Shown here one piece after another: positions 30,056 to 38,681 of a DNA stretch of 64,000 bases. The stretch is from Herbaspirillum robiniae (lineage in GTDB: Bacteria; Pseudomonadota; Gammaproteobacteria; Burkholderiales; Burkholderiaceae_D). The notes beneath the pieces were generated by a model. It searched no databases, was not told where the DNA came from, and saw nothing but the letters and a program-made list of their open reading frames with translations. How positions within the stretch are numbered: the first letter of the stretch is position 1; each line of letters opens with the position of its first letter. The position numbers and the translations under genes are program-made. The stretch spans positions 186,001 through 250,000 of the forward strand of contig NZ_NJGU01000006.1 of the NCBI RefSeq assembly GCF_002213415.1, written 5' to 3'.

Positions 30056-30967
30056 ATGAGTCAGCAATCCCCGAAGATCGGTTTCATCGGACTGGGCCGC
30101 ATGGGCCTGGGCATGGCATCCAACCTGCAACGCAAGGGCTTCCCCCTGACCGTGTACGACATCAACAAGGATGCCGTCGGCGCGCTGGTCAAGCTGGGCG
30201 CGCAACCGGCGGCCAGCGTGGCGGAGGCGTCGCGCGGCTGCGACATCGTCATCACCATGCTGCCCAATTCGGCCATCGTGAGCGAGGTGGTGGGCGGCGC
30301 CGACGGCGTGCTGGCCAATACCGCCGGCGGCGCGCTGGTGATGGACATGAGCACGGTGGAGCCGGAAGTCACCGACCGCCTGGCAGCCGAGGCGAAGCAG
30401 CAAGGCAAATCCTTCGTCGACGCGCCGGTGGGCCGCCTGGCCAGCCACGCCGACCGCGGCGAATCGCTGTTCATGGTGGGCGGCGCCGAGGCCGACTTCC
30501 AGCGCGTGCTGCCGATGCTGCAAGCCATGGGCTCGACCATCCACCACTGCGGCGAGGCCGGCGCCGGCACCCGCACCAAGCTGGTCAACAACTACCTGGC
30601 CGTGGTCTCGTGCCAGCTCAACGCGGAAGCGCTGACGCTGTCGCAGCGCTTCGGCCTGTCGCTGGAGAAGACGCTGGAAGTGCTCTACGGCACCACCGCC
30701 ACCAACGGCCAGCTGAAGATCGCATGGCCGGACAAGGTGCTCAAGGGCGACATCAGCCCCGGCTTCACCATCGACCTGGCGCACAAGGATCTGACGCTCA
30801 TCGTCAGCGCCGCCAACACCGCCAAGTCGCCCATGCCCATCGGCGCGGCCGCCAAGGAAGCCTTCAGCACCGCGCGTGCGCGCGGCTTCGGCGGCAACGA
30901 TTTCTCGGCCATGGTGGACGTGCTGTGCGACCTCTCCCACACCGAGAAGCCGCGCCTGAAACAGTGA
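30056..30967 (+). CDS. NAD-dependent beta-hydroxyacid dehydrogenase, YihU-like (sulfolactaldehyde reductase family)
   Basis: A 303-aa member of the 3-hydroxyisobutyrate dehydrogenase superfamily: Rossmann motif FIGLGRMGLGMASNL, catalytic Lys175 in TRTKLVNNYL. Instead of the usual DAPVSGG substrate motif it has DAPVGR, with Arg127 aligning by eye with Arg123 of E. coli YihU, the residue that binds the sulfonate of sulfolactaldehyde; WPDKVLKGDISPGF and IDLAHKDL also match YihU closely. The ATG at 30056 follows CAGGAGACG. An anionic aldehyde (or the alcohol in reverse) is therefore a likely substrate. The gene lies between two aldehyde dehydrogenases. Confidence 0.88.
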   Translation: MSQQSPKIGFIGLGRMGLGMASNLQRKGFPLTVYDINKDAVGALVKLGAQPAASVAEASRGCDIVITMLPNSAIVSEVVGGADGVLANTAGGALVMDMSTVEPEVTDRLAAEAKQQGKSFVDAPVGRLASHADRGESLFMVGGAEADFQRVLPMLQAMGSTIHHCGEAGAGTRTKLVNNYLAVVSCQLNAEALTLSQRFGLSLEKTLEVLYGTTATNGQLKIAWPDKVLKGDISPGFTIDLAHKDLTLIVSAANTAKSPMPIGAAAKEAFSTARARGFGGNDFSAMVDVLCDLSHTEKPRLKQ

Positions 30968-30985
30968 GAATGCAAGGAGAATAGC

Positions 30986-32464
30986 GTGCAGCGTTACCAA
31001 CTCTTCATCGACGGCCAGTTCCGCGATGCCGCCAGGGGAAACTGGTTCGACTCTTGGAATCCCTTTACCGGCGAAGTCTGGGCGCAAGTGGCGGCCGGCA
31101 CCGCCGAGGACGTCGAGCGCGCGGTGCAGGCCGCGCACCGCGCCTTCACCAGCGGTCCATGGCCGGCGCTGAGCCATAGCCAGCGCGGCGCGCTGCTGCG
31201 CCGCCTGGGCGAGCTGATCGCGCGCGACGCCGAGAAGCTGGCCGAGACCGAAGTGCGCGACAACGGCAAGCTGATCGCCGAGATGCACGGCCAGCTGAAC
31301 TACATCCCGCAATGGTTCCACTACTTCGGCGGCCTGGCCGACAAGGTCCAGGGCGCGGTGATCCCGCTGGACAAGCAGGATTACTTCAACTTCACCCGCC
31401 ACGAGCCGGTCGGCGTGGTGGCCGCGATCACCCCGTGGAACTCGCCGCTGCTGCTGACCGCATGGAAGATCGCGCCGGCCCTGGCGGCCGGCTGCACGGT
31501 GGTGTTGAAGCCCTCGGAATTCACCTCGGCCTCGACGCTGGAATTCGTCAAGCTGTTCGAGGAAGCCGGGTTCCCGCCCGGAGTGGTCAACGTCGTCACC
31601 GGCTTCGGCAAAGATGTCGGCACGCCGCTGGTGGAGCACCCGCTGGTGCGCAAGATCAGCTTCACCGGCAGCGACGCCACCGGCCGCGCCATCAACCAGG
31701 CCGCCGCCGGCCACTTCAAGCGCGTGAGCCTGGAGCTGGGCGGCAAGTCGCCCAACATCGTGTTCGCCGACGCCAACCTGGAAGACGCGGTCAACGGCGC
31801 CGTCTCCGGCATCTTCGCCGCCACCGGACAGACCTGCATCGCCGGCTCGCGCCTGCTGCTGCAGGACTCCATCCACGACGCCTTCCTCGACAAGCTGACC
31901 GCGCTGGCCCGCACCGCGCGCATGGGCAACCCGCTGGAAGCCGGCACCCAGGTCGGCCCGGTCACCACACGCCAGCAATACGACAAGGTGCTGGGCTACA
32001 TCGACGTGGCCAAGCAGGACGGCGCGCGCCTGGTGATGGGCGGCGCCCCGGCCGAGCGCCCCGAGTGCGGCCGCGGCTGGTTCATCGAACCGACCATCTT
32101 CGCCGACGTGAACAACAAGATGCGCATCGCGCAGGAAGAAGTGTTCGGCCCGGTGCTGTCGGTGATCCGCTTCAAGGATGAGGACGAGGCCGTGGCCATC
32201 GCCAACGACTCGGCCTACGGCCTGGGCGCGGGCGTCTGGACCGGCGACATCGGCCGCGCCTTCCGCATGTCGGCGCGCATCCAGTCCGGCACGGTATGGG
32301 TCAACACCTACCGCGCGGTGAGCTACATGTCGCCCTTCGGCGGCTACAAGGATTCGGGACTGGGGCGGGAGAACGGCATGGACGCGATCCACGAGTACCT
32401 GCAGGTGAAGAGCGTGTGGATCAATACCGGGGCCAAGACGGGGAATCCGTTCACGATGCGCTGA
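30986..32464 (+). CDS. Aldehyde dehydrogenase (second, betaine-aldehyde-dehydrogenase-like)
   Basis: A 492-aa aldehyde dehydrogenase of the general BADH-like group: cofactor motif ITPWNSPLLLTAWK, general-base Glu in VSLELGGKSPN, nucleophilic Cys in ATGQTCIAGSR and the ending SPFGGYKDSGLGRENG. It starts at a GTG preceded by AAGGAGAATAGC, 18 bp after the YihU-like gene, so both are in one operon. It is not a close copy of the first aldehyde dehydrogenase, so the cluster has two oxidising activities, perhaps for successive intermediates or different aldehydes. Confidence 0.92.
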   Translation: MQRYQLFIDGQFRDAARGNWFDSWNPFTGEVWAQVAAGTAEDVERAVQAAHRAFTSGPWPALSHSQRGALLRRLGELIARDAEKLAETEVRDNGKLIAEMHGQLNYIPQWFHYFGGLADKVQGAVIPLDKQDYFNFTRHEPVGVVAAITPWNSPLLLTAWKIAPALAAGCTVVLKPSEFTSASTLEFVKLFEEAGFPPGVVNVVTGFGKDVGTPLVEHPLVRKISFTGSDATGRAINQAAAGHFKRVSLELGGKSPNIVFADANLEDAVNGAVSGIFAATGQTCIAGSRLLLQDSIHDAFLDKLTALARTARMGNPLEAGTQVGPVTTRQQYDKVLGYIDVAKQDGARLVMGGAPAERPECGRGWFIEPTIFADVNNKMRIAQEEVFGPVLSVIRFKDEDEAVAIANDSAYGLGAGVWTGDIGRAFRMSARIQSGTVWVNTYRAVSYMSPFGGYKDSGLGRENGMDAIHEYLQVKSVWINTGAKTGNPFTMR

Positions 32465-32518
32465 TTGCGCTGATGCGGGTCAAGAAGCGTGAATGAACGA
32501 AGCTGAAGCAGGAATGAA

Positions 32519-32545
32519 AAAAGCCGACTTGAAGTCGGCTTTTTT
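32519..32545. terminator. Bidirectional terminator between aldehyde dehydrogenase and tRNA-Val
   Basis: AAGCCGACTT-GA-AAGTCGGCTT-like hairpin with A residues before and T residues after. It serves the rightward aldehyde dehydrogenase operon and the leftward tRNA gene. Confidence 0.88.
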
Positions 32546-32553
32546 CTTGAATC

Positions 32554-32628
32554 TGGTGGAAAGTGCAAGGTTTGAACTTGCGACCCCTGCAGTGTGAATG
32601 CAGTGCTCTACCACTGAGCTAACCTTCC
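32554..32628 (-). tRNA. tRNA-Val (anticodon CAC), CCA encoded
   Basis: The minus strand folds into a full cloverleaf: acceptor GGAAGGT with ACTTTCC, D-arm GCTC..GAGC, anticodon stem CTGCA/TGCAG around loop TTCACAC (anticodon CAC), T-arm GCAAG-TTCAAAC-CTTGC, discriminator A and encoded CCA. A terminator follows at once. The gene is intact, and dnaQ stands between it and the mobile region, so it has not served as the attachment site of the recombinase module. Confidence 0.95.
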
Positions 32629-32769
32629 ATTTGGACCAGCGTTTTGTGTTGCGCGCCAATCGAGAAGCAGGATTATTACAAAGTTTCGCGGCTTGTGCAA
32701 GGGCTGCGTAAATAATTGCTGGATTTTTATCCGGCATGCCTGCGATATGCGGCTTGCCGGCCACAAACC

Positions 32770-33522
32770 TCAGGCGGCCGGAGCGGCGGCGGCTGCGTCG
32801 GCTTCCGGCGGCGGCGGTTCGAAGCGCCACACGCAGCTGCCCCGCACTTCCTTGTCGAGCTGGTTGAGCACGTCCTCATGCAGCGCGAGGTCCTCGTCGC
32901 CGGCCGGGACCACGATCACCTGCGCCAGCGGCGCCAGCTCCATCGCGCCGGCGCCCTCGCCTTCATCCTCGCCGCCGGCCAGGTCCATGGTCAGCGAGTT
33001 CTGGCCGCGCGTCATGGCCAGATACACCTCGGCCAGCAGCGCCGCATCCAGCAGGCCGCCGTGCAGGGTACGGTGGGCGTTGGAGATGCCGTAGCGGTCG
33101 CACAGCGCGTCCAGCGAGTTGCGGCGGCCGGGGTGGATTTCCTTGGCCATCTGCAGCGAGTCGATCACTTCGTCGACGTGCTCCTTGAACGGCGGCAGGC
33201 CCAGGAGCGCCAGTTCGGCGTCAAGGAAGCCGACGTCAAACGGCGCGTTGTGGATGATGATCTGCGCGCCGCGCACGTAGTCCAGGAATTCCGGCGCGAT
33301 CTTCGCGAAGACCGGCTTGTCGGACAGGAATTCGGTGGTCAGGCCGTGCACCGCCAGCGCGCCCTCTTCGGACTCGCGCTCGGGGTTGATGTAGAAGTGC
33401 AGGTTGTTGCCGGACAGCTGGCGGTTGAGCACTTCGACGCAGCCGATTTCAAGGATGCGGTTGCCGGCGCGCGGCGAAAGGCCGGTGGTTTCGGTGTCGA
33501 GGATTACTATCCTGTTATTCAT
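32770..33522 (-). CDS. dnaQ: DNA polymerase III epsilon subunit (3'-5' proofreading exonuclease)
   Basis: A 250-aa DEDDh exonuclease of the replicative polymerase. The catalytic motifs are IVILDTETTGL (ExoI), IIIHNAPFDVGFLD (ExoII) and HRTLHGGLLDAALLAEVY (ExoIII with the DEDDh His). After the exonuclease domain there is an acidic linker and a C-terminal segment that would bind the alpha subunit, ending in an Ala/Pro-rich tail. Length matches DnaQ (about 243 aa in E. coli). It is the last core gene before the low-GC mobile region, whose recombinases begin 168 bp upstream of its start. Confidence 0.96.
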   Translation of the reverse strand: MNNRIVILDTETTGLSPRAGNRILEIGCVEVLNRQLSGNNLHFYINPERESEEGALAVHGLTTEFLSDKPVFAKIAPEFLDYVRGAQIIIHNAPFDVGFLDAELALLGLPPFKEHVDEVIDSLQMAKEIHPGRRNSLDALCDRYGISNAHRTLHGGLLDAALLAEVYLAMTRGQNSLTMDLAGGEDEGEGAGAMELAPLAQVIVVPAGDEDLALHEDVLNQLDKEVRGSCVWRFEPPPPEADAAAAAPAA

Positions 33523-33690
33523 GGTTTGTAAATTTCATTATCTGTCACACTATTTTTCCTGCATTTTTCTTCCAAGAAACTTAAGAACGTCAAAAATTTC
33601 ACGCAAAAACTCTTGCGAGAAGTGTAAACAGAACCAATGCTTCTTTTAAAGTTAGTGAAAGCGTAAACGCAAAGATAGAGAGGCAAGCCG
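33523..33690. other. AT-rich junction between dnaQ and the recombinase module
   Basis: Base composition drops sharply here compared with dnaQ. The stretch holds the dnaQ promoter region and the promoter of the recombinase operon, with a weak SD-like AGAGAGGCAAGCCG before the first recombinase. It is the probable left end of the inserted element; I see no inverted repeat that marks the end. Confidence 0.45.
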
Positions 33691-34965
33691 ATGAGCTTAA
33701 AAATCCGATCCCTCATTGCCGGAGACGGCGAGCGACTCAGTCAGCTTTATTCGAGCCTAGAACCTTGGCCGCTATTTTACCCGACCGCCTTTATCGCCCG
33801 CAGTATTCGCCTATCGACGACCCATGCCACACAATTAGTGCATCTTGAGGCCATCAAACGGGCGCTTGAATGGGCAGACCAAAACAACATTGACTTGGAA
33901 GTGCGCTTCCAAAGACACGAATTCTTGCAGCTGCACGAAATCGACAGCCTGACACGATCCCTGAACACAGCTCGCCGCGGAAAGCAGGGCGAGACCATTG
34001 GTGAAAGCAAAGGCAACACGTATGTCTCATATGCCGCCCAGTATTTGAAGTGGCTCGCAGAGGAACTCGTCACAGACTCCTACCGCACTGAAGTCAGGAA
34101 CATGATCGACCTCCAGCACAAAAGGCTGGTCGACAAACTGATTTCCAAAACAGGCTCTCAATCAGCAAAAAGGCAGCGGATATTGAATCAGCATCTCTCG
34201 GAAGCAACGCGAGCGCAACTGGAAGCGTTATGGATCGAACCGTTTGTCGGTCTCTTCCGGTCCGCAGATCGTGGCTCGCGCCTGCGCACCATCGTAATGC
34301 TTCGGATTCTCTATGAAACCGGAATGCGGCGCGGCGAAGTGCTCAGCCTAAAACTGAAAAATGTGTCGGAATCGACCGGTGGCATGGGCGCACGGTTGGA
34401 AATTGAGCGAAATCATCACGATGAGTTCGACAGCCGTGTTGCCCAGCCAGTCGCCAAAACCGGAGGGCGAATCGTACCGATCACACCAGAACTGGAAAAG
34501 CTGCTCACAGAATATATTGTCCGATATCGAGCTGATGTTCCTGGCGTTAGCTTTGACAATGAAGGCTTTATCTTTGTGACGCATCGCGCAGGGCGCGGGC
34601 AAGGCAAGCCCCTGTCGATCTCCAATTGCGATCAAGCTCTGGCAAGCCTCAAGAAGGACTTCCCCGCCTTGCTCGAACTCCACTTCCATTTGCTTCGGCA
34701 CGACTGGAACTACCGGTTCTCGAAAGAGGCAGATACGGCCAAGATGGATGCGGAAAATGAGTCGGAAATACGCAAGACCTTGATGGGATGGTCCGTCGAG
34801 TCAAAAATGGCCGCGATCTATAACGCGCGCCACGTTCAGGAACAGGCGTTCAGCATTGGACTCAAGGTTGCTAGCGCTACCGAACGGCCGGTCCCCACCA
34901 TTCTTGATGGCGGTGGCGCAAGCCCAGAAGCTGGGCCTCTTCGTCACCAACGCCGAATAAAGTGA
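33691..34965 (+). CDS. Tyrosine recombinase A of a four-gene mobile module
   Basis: A 424-aa tyrosine recombinase. The N-terminal 180 residues would bind the core site; the catalytic domain shows box I ILYETGMRRGEVLSL (Arg213), box II HFHLLRHDWN (His333, Arg336) and the nucleophile Tyr377 in AAIYNARHV. All canonical catalytic residues are therefore present. It overlaps the next recombinase by 4 bp (GTGA), so the module is translationally coupled. GC content and codon use are lower than in dnaQ. Layout is comparable to Tn554 tnpA or to GmtY of gamma-mobile-trio islands; I cannot decide between these by eye. Confidence 0.88.
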   Translation: MSLKIRSLIAGDGERLSQLYSSLEPWPLFYPTAFIARSIRLSTTHATQLVHLEAIKRALEWADQNNIDLEVRFQRHEFLQLHEIDSLTRSLNTARRGKQGETIGESKGNTYVSYAAQYLKWLAEELVTDSYRTEVRNMIDLQHKRLVDKLISKTGSQSAKRQRILNQHLSEATRAQLEALWIEPFVGLFRSADRGSRLRTIVMLRILYETGMRRGEVLSLKLKNVSESTGGMGARLEIERNHHDEFDSRVAQPVAKTGGRIVPITPELEKLLTEYIVRYRADVPGVSFDNEGFIFVTHRAGRGQGKPLSISNCDQALASLKKDFPALLELHFHLLRHDWNYRFSKEADTAKMDAENESEIRKTLMGWSVESKMAAIYNARHVQEQAFSIGLKVASATERPVPTILDGGGASPEAGPLRHQRRIK

Positions 34966-36617
34966 ATCTGATAATGACCACGTTAGAAGAACCCATAGCG
35001 TTCCCGAGCCTGGACCTGAACCGCACTACCCAGCCGCAAGCAGAGCCTAGCGAACTTGTCTGGAAGGGTGATACGTTGAAGTGGATTGGCATCGGAAACT
35101 TGAACTGCTCAGCTTTCAAGGTATTGGCACCTGAGGCCTACCGCTCCCTGCGAGCCCATGTCATTTCGTTCGCACAAAGCGGAAAGTACGCGTCTCAGAC
35201 ATGGTTTATGGCAATTGCGGCCATTCACAGATCTCTCGCTGCGCACCCTACCCGTGAATTCGACTTGGGGTGGATCGTCAACGCAATCACGCGGCCGGGC
35301 TTCCACTCGAGAAAAAGCACAATTGTGTCGTTCTTTATGTACTGGCATGACCGCTATCCCCACGCCATCACCAGCGACGCGCTCCAGTTTCTTGTACGCT
35401 CCCTACCCAAGAGAAAAAGAACTTCCAAAGTCCTGTCTGATGACCCGGAAGAGAGCTGGCTCACCGACCTGGAATATGACGCTCTAATAAGATGCACCTG
35501 GGATAACTACGACCGGGGCCACACCGGCACCCAGATCACACTGATGCGCCTGCTGTCGCTACAGTATGCCAGGCGCCCTATTCAAATTGCGCAACTCAAG
35601 ATCGGCGACTTCCGTGACGACCCGGCGACGGGTGCCAGCAGTAGTGAACGCCGTATCCATTTTCCGGGCGCGAAGGACCAAGGTGCGAAGCAAAACTTCC
35701 GGGATAGTAAAGAAGAAGTACACCCGGTGGCTGACCACCTGTGGGACCTGTTCCAGATCCAAAAGCAGGATGTGAAAGCACTGTTCGAACAACAGCTAGG
35801 CAGCCCCCTGACCGAGCCCGAACTGAAACAACTACCGGCGTTTACCAGTGGAAAGCAAATAGATCAAGCCATTAATACGCTGAGCGAGCATTACCGTGCC
35901 AACTGGCGCGCTAGATTAGACCACCGTCTGTTCCACCTCGAGGACGTCAAGGTAAGCCGTGTTCTGAAGTGGGCAACAAACACGCTGGGAGACTACAGCA
36001 AGCAGGGCAAGCCCACACCGCCCCTTAGCCACCGCACTGGTCGACCAATCCGGGTCAATGCCACCCGCATGCGTCATACCCGCGCACGGCAGTTGGCACG
36101 GCTGGGCACGACAAAGCACGTCCTCTCCTTCTGGCTGGGCCATACAAGCGAAAAATCGCTTGCTGCGTACTATAACGACCCTGCCGAGGTAGCACGGCAA
36201 ATCAACGACGCCATGAAGGGCGCGCTGGCTCCGATAGCCATGGCCTTCACCGGGAGGCTGCTGGACGATGAATCGCAGGCAACCCGGGCCAACGACCCGG
36301 AGAGCACACTGGAATTTGCTGCGCAACGTGATTTGAAGAATGTCGGCAAATGCGGAAAGCACAGTTTTTGCTCGACTACGTCGGTTCCGATCCCCTGCTA
36401 TCGCTGCAAAATGTTCGAGCCACTGGTGTATGCGCCGCATGAAGAAGTGCTGTATGCGTTGGTGAAAAGGCAGACAGAAGAGGATGCGATGATCAAGATC
36501 GGCGGTGCCCGTAAACTGCTGGCCCCCATTGATCTCGGGCCTGACATCCGCGCCGTTCAAGCCTGCATCGCCCGGTGCAATGCCCGCAAAGCTGAGCTAG
36601 AGGCAAACCATGATTGA
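34962..36617 (+). CDS. Tyrosine recombinase B of the mobile module (atypical box II)
   Basis: A 551-aa tyrosine-recombinase-like protein. Box I is QYARRPIQIAQLK (Arg204/205), box II reads ATRMRHTRARQL where the usual first His is replaced by Thr (Thr368, Arg371, His372), and the C-terminal box is WLGHTSEKSLAAYYND with Tyr403/404. A Cys/His cluster follows (KCGKHSFC and PCYRCKMF), a possible zinc site that resembles the tails of Tn554-type TnpB proteins. The start is a GTG overlapping the upstream stop; an ATG four codons later is possible. It overlaps recombinase C by 8 bp. Confidence 0.85.
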   Translation: MNLIMTTLEEPIAFPSLDLNRTTQPQAEPSELVWKGDTLKWIGIGNLNCSAFKVLAPEAYRSLRAHVISFAQSGKYASQTWFMAIAAIHRSLAAHPTREFDLGWIVNAITRPGFHSRKSTIVSFFMYWHDRYPHAITSDALQFLVRSLPKRKRTSKVLSDDPEESWLTDLEYDALIRCTWDNYDRGHTGTQITLMRLLSLQYARRPIQIAQLKIGDFRDDPATGASSSERRIHFPGAKDQGAKQNFRDSKEEVHPVADHLWDLFQIQKQDVKALFEQQLGSPLTEPELKQLPAFTSGKQIDQAINTLSEHYRANWRARLDHRLFHLEDVKVSRVLKWATNTLGDYSKQGKPTPPLSHRTGRPIRVNATRMRHTRARQLARLGTTKHVLSFWLGHTSEKSLAAYYNDPAEVARQINDAMKGALAPIAMAFTGRLLDDESQATRANDPESTLEFAAQRDLKNVGKCGKHSFCSTTSVPIPCYRCKMFEPLVYAPHEEVLYALVKRQTEEDAMIKIGGARKLLAPIDLGPDIRAVQACIARCNARKAELEANHD

Positions 36618-38679
36618 CTCGAACATGATGAACGTCATTCAATTTATCCCGCGCAAGGATCTCGCAGCGCAAGAAAATCTCGACGCTTTCATTGCCCTAG
36701 CCCGCGATCGCCTCCCCACTTGGGGTCACCTGGAAGGCTTTTCTTGGGAAAGCGTGACCTGGCCGACGACGTTCAGAAACTTTCGCTTCACGAATGAAGA
36801 AAATTCCCGCTTGCATCCGTCAAAAACACCCACACCCGAACAGGTGATGCACCCGGCATTCATGCAAGTGGCAAAGGCGTACCTACGGCAGGGCCACCAT
36901 CTAAAAGAACGCAAGACTATTGCCCGTGAGATGCAAGCGCTGCGCATCCTAGAATACGTTCTCCGGCGGGATATGGGTGTGCCCAACATTACCCAAGTTT
37001 CGCAGCGCCACTTCGACCAGGCAATGACCATACTGGAAGGACGTACAACAGCACCATCCATTGCCCAAGAACTCCTCACCATCCTGAAGCAACTGGCGGA
37101 CTACGCCATTGTCACTCCGAGCGCCCATTACTGGCAGCATCCATACCATGGTGCGCGCAGCTATGAGAGAACTCGCGGCGCTCTGGCTCCACAGCATATC
37201 AAAGATGAAAAGCTACCAGACCAGGATAGCTTGCTCGCCATCGCAGAAGTGTTTGCCCGCGGCTTTCATCAGCCGCTAGAAGACTGCGATGTGCTAATCA
37301 CTGGCCTTACGGCACTGCTGCTTTCTGCGCCGATGCGAATAATGGAAGCCATCCGTTTTAGAGTCGACTGCATAGACAGCGACCAAGATAAGGACGGCAA
37401 GACCCAGTATTTCCTAAAATATTGGGTTCCTAAAATCAACGAATTCGCGCGCAAGCCTATACCAGAAACCATGGCGGAGATAGCCATTGAGGCCTTGCGG
37501 CGCTTGGCCAAGGTGACGGAAAAGGGGCGGAGCCTGGCGCGTCACATGGAAGACAAGCCCACTGAATTCTACCGCCATGCAGCCTGTCCACGCGTTCCTG
37601 CCGACCAACCGCTTACACCTGCGCAGGTGGCTCAAGCCTTAGGTTTTTCAGATAGCAAAAGCGCAAGTTCCTTTTTCAAAATGCGCACTGGATCACATTC
37701 AATGACCGGATGCACCCTGAACTCCTTGTGGCAGATTGTCTTGGAGGACCATCGGCAATTCAACCCGCATTTCCCGTATCAGGAGCCGGTAGTCCCAGGC
37801 ACCGAGCCCCCACTGAAAATGTCCGAATCACTGCTGTGCTGCCTGCGTAACCAGTTCTCGACCAAGGCTTTTACGAGCCCCGTTTTGCTGACCCCCTTCG
37901 ACCTTAGTTACTACGCCCGGCACCTATGCGCAACACAAAAAGATGGGAAGGCATCATCCGCTTGCTTTTACACCCGCCATGGCTTTGAAGCCATCAAGTT
38001 CAAGTCCCACTCCGCGCGGCACTGGCTCAACCGCCGAGCTAAGCAAAGCGGCGTGCCTATCGACGTAATTACGTCTTGGAGCAGCCGTTCGACAAACCTA
38101 CAAACCTGGACCTATCTCGACAACGATCAGGGCGCAGCGGCCTCAGCCTCCTTGAGGGTACAGGAAGTGGAGCAAAGCACGCAGGCACCTGTCACCAACG
38201 AGGAGGCCGAGCTCTATGCGCAAGGTCCCATTCACCGTAGCCGATATGGGCTGTGCCTACGCAGTTGGCGGGTCGGCCCTTGCAACAAGTTCGCGGATTG
38301 CCTGAACTGCTCGGAAGTCTTGATCTGCAAAGGAGACCGCTTTGCTACCGAGGTGATTGCCGCTGAGCGCGATGAACTGGCTAAAACGTATTTCGCTGCG
38401 CAAGAGGCCATCACGCGGGGCGAGCGCTCAGCCACGCGGTGGGTGAAGGTCAGCGGACCGCAGATCCAAAAACTGGACGAGTTGCTATCCATCCTGAATA
38501 ACGAACAGATCCCTGACGGCAGCCCAATTACGATCACCGGCCCGGCAGATTTCAACCATGAGCAGCCCCTTGTCAACGGGAAGGCGGAGGAAGCCGGTGT
38601 CAAACTCCTGGAAAGAACCACTTTGACTATCGAGTATGGGGCCGATCTGCTGGCCTGCCTTGACGAGTTGAGGAACTAA
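36610..38679 (+). CDS. Tyrosine recombinase C of the mobile module
   Basis: A 689-aa tyrosine-recombinase-like protein. Box I is LLLSAPMRIMEAIRF (Arg243), box II KSHSARHWLNRRA (His467, Arg470), nucleophile Tyr502 in NLQTWTYLDND; the His of the usual GH motif is replaced (WSSRST). A C-terminal cysteine cluster (RVGPCNKFADCLNCSEVLIC) may bind zinc, as in recombinase B. The ATG at 36610 follows AGAGG. It is the largest protein of the trio and is followed after 2 bp by the small coiled-coil gene. Requirement for three non-identical recombinases suggests a hetero-oligomeric transposition complex, by analogy with Tn554. Confidence 0.86.
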   Translation: MIDSNMMNVIQFIPRKDLAAQENLDAFIALARDRLPTWGHLEGFSWESVTWPTTFRNFRFTNEENSRLHPSKTPTPEQVMHPAFMQVAKAYLRQGHHLKERKTIAREMQALRILEYVLRRDMGVPNITQVSQRHFDQAMTILEGRTTAPSIAQELLTILKQLADYAIVTPSAHYWQHPYHGARSYERTRGALAPQHIKDEKLPDQDSLLAIAEVFARGFHQPLEDCDVLITGLTALLLSAPMRIMEAIRFRVDCIDSDQDKDGKTQYFLKYWVPKINEFARKPIPETMAEIAIEALRRLAKVTEKGRSLARHMEDKPTEFYRHAACPRVPADQPLTPAQVAQALGFSDSKSASSFFKMRTGSHSMTGCTLNSLWQIVLEDHRQFNPHFPYQEPVVPGTEPPLKMSESLLCCLRNQFSTKAFTSPVLLTPFDLSYYARHLCATQKDGKASSACFYTRHGFEAIKFKSHSARHWLNRRAKQSGVPIDVITSWSSRSTNLQTWTYLDNDQGAAASASLRVQEVEQSTQAPVTNEEAELYAQGPIHRSRYGLCLRSWRVGPCNKFADCLNCSEVLICKGDRFATEVIAAERDELAKTYFAAQEAITRGERSATRWVKVSGPQIQKLDELLSILNNEQIPDGSPITITGPADFNHEQPLVNGKAEEAGVKLLERTTLTIEYGADLLACLDELRN

Positions 38680-38681
38680 AA

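Noticed and set aside
28414-32392. Long leftward frames opposite the aldehyde dehydrogenases
   Set aside because: Same shadow effect; no ribosome site or domain.
32554-32628. tRNA-Val as attachment site of the recombinase module
   Set aside because: The tRNA is intact, dnaQ separates it from the recombinases, and I found no repeated tRNA 3' end in the window.
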